A stretch of 30,360 nt of DNA from a virus: positions 1 through 30,360 of the IMG/VR virus record IMGVR_UViG_3300005664_000040. The stretch is one strand, 5' to 3'. Below are positions 28,171-30,360 of this stretch, piece by piece (the stretch's first letter is position 1; each line of letters starts with the position of its first letter). Position numbers and translations under genes: made by a program. Below the pieces are notes generated by a model, which saw only the letters and a program-made list of their open reading frames with translations, ran no database searches and was not told the DNA's origin.

Positions 28171-28181
28171 AGAAATCTCCT

Positions 28182-29558
28182 TTATTTGGTCGTATTCTTG
28201 CCGTTCGGAATCACTTTCAGGTAGATTGCTCCCTGATTCGTGGTCGCCGACGGACCGGTCACGTTTACGCGGATATACCCATAATTCACGTTGCCAAGGT
28301 CAACGATGGTCGACGTTGAAGGGTTTACATACGTCGCTTGTGTCATCGAAGCCCCGGGGGTCGTTAAGTCCGTCCAGTTGGTCCCGTCATTCGAGCCCTG
28401 ATACTTGAAGCTCGCGCTTCCAGTGAAGGTAGACGTTCGCACCGTGAAGGTGTGCGTGGTCGTGGAAGGAGAAGACGACGTGAACGTCACGTAGCTTCCC
28501 GCAATAGCCCCGGTGGACGTTGTGGCAAGCCCAAACGTGCTGGCTGTTAGCGGAACCGCATAGTATGTAGTCCCGGAAGCCAGTGGGGAGATGGTCACGT
28601 TTGATCCGGTCGAGTAAATCACCGGGAGCGCCGTCGTCAGTTGATGATTCGACGCCGTGATGATCCCTGTTCCGTACCCAAGAGCCGAATCTGTCCCGCC
28701 GTAATAGGTGTTTGTGTTGGACACCGTCAAGGCTGCCGGAGTCGACGAAATCAGTGAGTAATTCGCCGCCGTCCCTGCAATGATGGATGTCGACACAATC
28801 ACCCCCGCGCGTGCGCTTGGGGACGTAGAGGTCACAATGGCCGCTATCGAGGTATTTGCCCGCATGGCCGCGGCGATGGCGTCGGCTGTTGCTGTCACCG
28901 AAGCCCCCGGATACCAGTCAACGTTGGCCGTCAGTGGCACGCCGTTTACGCTAATTCTGGCGTTATCTCTGCCGCCCGTAAATGTAGGCGTGTTGATGGT
29001 TATAGACGAGCTATTGGACGTAAACGTGATGTTGTTCCCGTAAGAGCCGGGAGCCGTCGCCGTCGCGTAGACGATACTCGCGCCGCCCGTTGTCGCCACA
29101 ATGCCGGGGACATATGAGTTAATCGCGTCCCGAATCGACCGGGCTGTCCAAGACGAGTAGGTCACATCATTAAACCAATGCGTGCCGCCCGTCAGTGTGA
29201 TTCCGTTGATGGTTACGGCGGCGTTCGTGATGCTTTTGGTGGTCAATACCGTCAGGTAGTTGGTCGCCGAAGCGGTAGACAGCGCCGTATTGCTCACCAC
29301 CGTAATGGTGGCCGTGGATTGCTTCCCATCATTAAAAGACACCGTCGGAATCGTCGCGCTGCCATAGATCGCTTGGAACGACAGCGAATCAATCATGGGG
29401 CTCGACATGTTCAACACGTAAGTATTGCTGTACCCAAGAGCCGTTTCATTGACGAGCGGCTTGTTGTATACTGGCGCTGATGCGACGACGGGAGAAATGA
29501 ACCCGCAAAGAATCGCGGCCACTGCTCCGTATTTTTTTAACCGTTCTCTGATGTTCAT
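28182..29558 (-). CDS. secreted or virion beta-rich protein with two internal repeats
   Basis: 458 residues from ATG 29558 (AAAGGGAG upstream), opening with a Sec-type signal peptide (KYGAVAAILCGFISPVVASA). Two ~90-residue units follow at about 110-195 and 196-285: each has a short strand with NG(I/V)xLT, a Trp plus an ATADAIAAAM/TARSIRDAIN helix, and an Ile/Thr/Ser-rich half. A C-terminal domain (FKYQGSNDGTNWTDLTTPGA to the end) is a discoidin-like or phage tail beta module. A start at 29600 (ATGA overlap) would bury the signal, so the later ATG is preferred. It may be a tail-attached or exported adhesin-like protein. Confidence 0.6.
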   Translation of the reverse strand: MNIRERLKKYGAVAAILCGFISPVVASAPVYNKPLVNETALGYSNTYVLNMSSPMIDSLSFQAIYGSATIPTVSFNDGKQSTATITVVSNTALSTASATNYLTVLTTKSITNAAVTINGITLTGGTHWFNDVTYSSWTARSIRDAINSYVPGIVATTGGASIVYATATAPGSYGNNITFTSNSSSITINTPTFTGGRDNARISVNGVPLTANVDWYPGASVTATADAIAAAMRANTSIAAIVTSTSPSARAGVIVSTSIIAGTAANYSLISSTPAALTVSNTNTYYGGTDSALGYGTGIITASNHQLTTALPVIYSTGSNVTISPLASGTTYYAVPLTASTFGLATTSTGAIAGSYVTFTSSSPSTTTHTFTVRTSTFTGSASFKYQGSNDGTNWTDLTTPGASMTQATYVNPSTSTIVDLGNVNYGYIRVNVTGPSATTNQGAIYLKVIPNGKNTTK

Positions 29559-29596
29559 TGTCTTGTTCTCCCTTTCAATTTTAAGTCGGTATTCGC

Positions 29597-30061
29597 TCAT
29601 TTCTCGTCAATCCCAAGTTGAATCTTTAGATATTCGCGGTCCAGAAGACCCTGCACCGTCGCGGCCTGATTCGCTGCTGTCAGGTTCTTAAAACCCGTCA
29701 CCCGCGCATTGTTCAGGGCGGTGGTCGTGGTCGCAAACTGGACGGTCCAAGCCGCTTGCTGTGCCAAATACGCCGCATCTGCTGCTTTCTGTGCGTTGTA
29801 TTTGGTTACGATAGCGGGGATAGTGATATTCGCCACCACGTCAAAACTCACGTCGTCGAAGCAGATCGTCATCCGTTTCTGAGCGTCATATGTCATCGAC
29901 GGGAACTTTGCTGTGTTGTCTAGGGGAATGGCAATCTGGTGCGCGAACATGGGCGCGTGGTTGATCTGTTCCATTGAATAGGCCGATCCGTCCAGCGTCG
30001 CGCATTGCTTGGCCGCGTAGAGGCTGGGGGCGATTAAGAGCAGGGCAATTAGTTTTTTCAT
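29597..30061 (-). CDS. secreted protein, unknown
   Basis: 154 residues from ATG 30061 (GAGG upstream). MKKLIALLLIAPSLYAAKQC is a clear signal peptide. The mature part has two Cys (near residues 20 and 67), a beta-rich first half and an Ala/Gln/Asn-rich helical second half (AQKAADAAYLAQQAAW, AANQAATVQGLLDREYLKIQ). It neighbours a second signal-bearing gene. A 20-codon N-terminal extension is excluded because the signal would be internal. Confidence 0.65.
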   Translation of the reverse strand: MKKLIALLLIAPSLYAAKQCATLDGSAYSMEQINHAPMFAHQIAIPLDNTAKFPSMTYDAQKRMTICFDDVSFDVVANITIPAIVTKYNAQKAADAAYLAQQAAWTVQFATTTTALNNARVTGFKNLTAANQAATVQGLLDREYLKIQLGIDEK

Positions 30062-30069
30062 TTTGGTCC

Positions 30070-30360
30070 TCATGGGAATACGGGTGTCATTAACGGCTGA
30101 GTGAAATATCCGGTGTAGCACGAATGAAACATCCCGGCGGTTGGGGTGCCGGACGGGGTTAATCGGTTCACCAGAACATCGCCATCTGCGACGACGATAT
30201 ATCCGTCGCTCTGGGCGGTGGTCGATGTTCCTGAGATGGTCGCAGAGGGACCGCCCGTCGGGTCGGCGAAATTTCTCCGTAGCGTGTAGGTATAACTTCT
30301 CCCCGCGCTTGGGGCGGTAGAGACTGAATAGTTCGCGCTTTTAATGATAAGGCCGGGAGA
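30070..30360 (-). CDS. C-terminal end of a tail-fibre-like protein, 5' end cut by window edge
   Basis: The last 96 codons of a gene entering from the right edge. The segment is Ser/Thr/Gly-rich and beta-structured (SAGRSYTYTLRRNFADPTGG, then SATISGTSTTAQSDGYIVV and NRLTPSGTPTAGMFH), typical of phage fibre or baseplate-type C-terminal domains. It ends TGA at 30070-30072, nine bases before the next start. Which tail protein it belongs to cannot be told from the fragment. Confidence 0.5.
   Translation of the reverse strand, partial: SPGLIIKSANYSVSTAPSAGRSYTYTLRRNFADPTGGPSATISGTSTTAQSDGYIVVADGDVLVNRLTPSGTPTAGMFHSCYTGYFTQPLMTPVFP

Noticed and set aside
1-30360. CRISPR array, insertion sequence, integrase or attachment site
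   Set aside because: No regularly spaced repeats, no transposase- or recombinase-like protein, and no terminal inverted repeats were seen on either strand.

Overview
The window is a stretch of a tailed double-stranded DNA phage (or prophage) genome, about 30 kb, with every supported gene on the minus strand, so transcription runs from high to low coordinates. The portal, terminase, nozzle-like tail protein, head-tail adaptor and glycine-zipper ejection proteins point to a podovirus-like virion. No integrase, CI-type repressor, ribosomal or metabolic gene is visible. Host-type sigma-70 promoters, good Shine-Dalgarno (SD) sequences and Sec-type signal peptides indicate a bacterial host, probably Gram-negative; the host itself cannot be named from this sequence. 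Genes are packed tightly, mostly joined by ATGA or TAATG stop/start overlaps, and several genes shorter than 60 codons are recovered by following those junctions.

In transcription order: (1) 30360-16358 carries virion and lysis genes. These are a tail-fibre-like C-terminus, two secreted proteins (29597-30061 and 28182-29558), a small acidic protein, a head-tail adaptor, the nozzle-like protein, a small beta protein, a run of internal/ejection proteins (23764-18266), then a lysis region (small TM/coiled-coil protein, an Ogr-like zinc finger, cysteine-peptidase endolysin, secreted protein, coiled-coil protein, holin-like protein). A strong intrinsic terminator closes it at 16281-16328. (2) 16274-16033 is a control region: promoter P1, a 59-residue ribbon-helix-helix (RHH) regulator, and promoter P2 with two tandem palindromes that look like its operator. 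(3) 15999-12567 is a recombination module: small proteins, RecT annealase, PD-(D/E)XK exonuclease, and coiled-coil or small membrane proteins. (4) 12583-10707 is replication: promoter P3, a structured leader with interleaved stems and a possible leader peptide, a DUF1376-type replication protein, an overlapping gene, a winged-helix-like protein and a RusA-type resolvase. (5) 10710-6279 is a run of very small membrane and cysteine-rich proteins plus an orphan C5 cytosine methyltransferase. It is interrupted by a 285-bp non-coding segment (7572-7856) with a tRNA-like element. (6) Promoter P4 at 6235-6263 leads into a KTSC-domain gene, small unknowns, both terminase subunits, the portal and the start of a scaffold-like gene cut by the left edge.

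The major capsid protein is missing and presumably lies beyond the left edge. If the genome is circularly permuted, the left edge leads through capsid genes back to the tail genes at the right edge. The features most worth follow-up are the replication-gene leader RNA, the RHH repressor/operator circuit, the non-coding tRNA-like region, the Ogr-like ORF without an AUG, and the 233-nt out-of-frame overlap of two apparently real genes.
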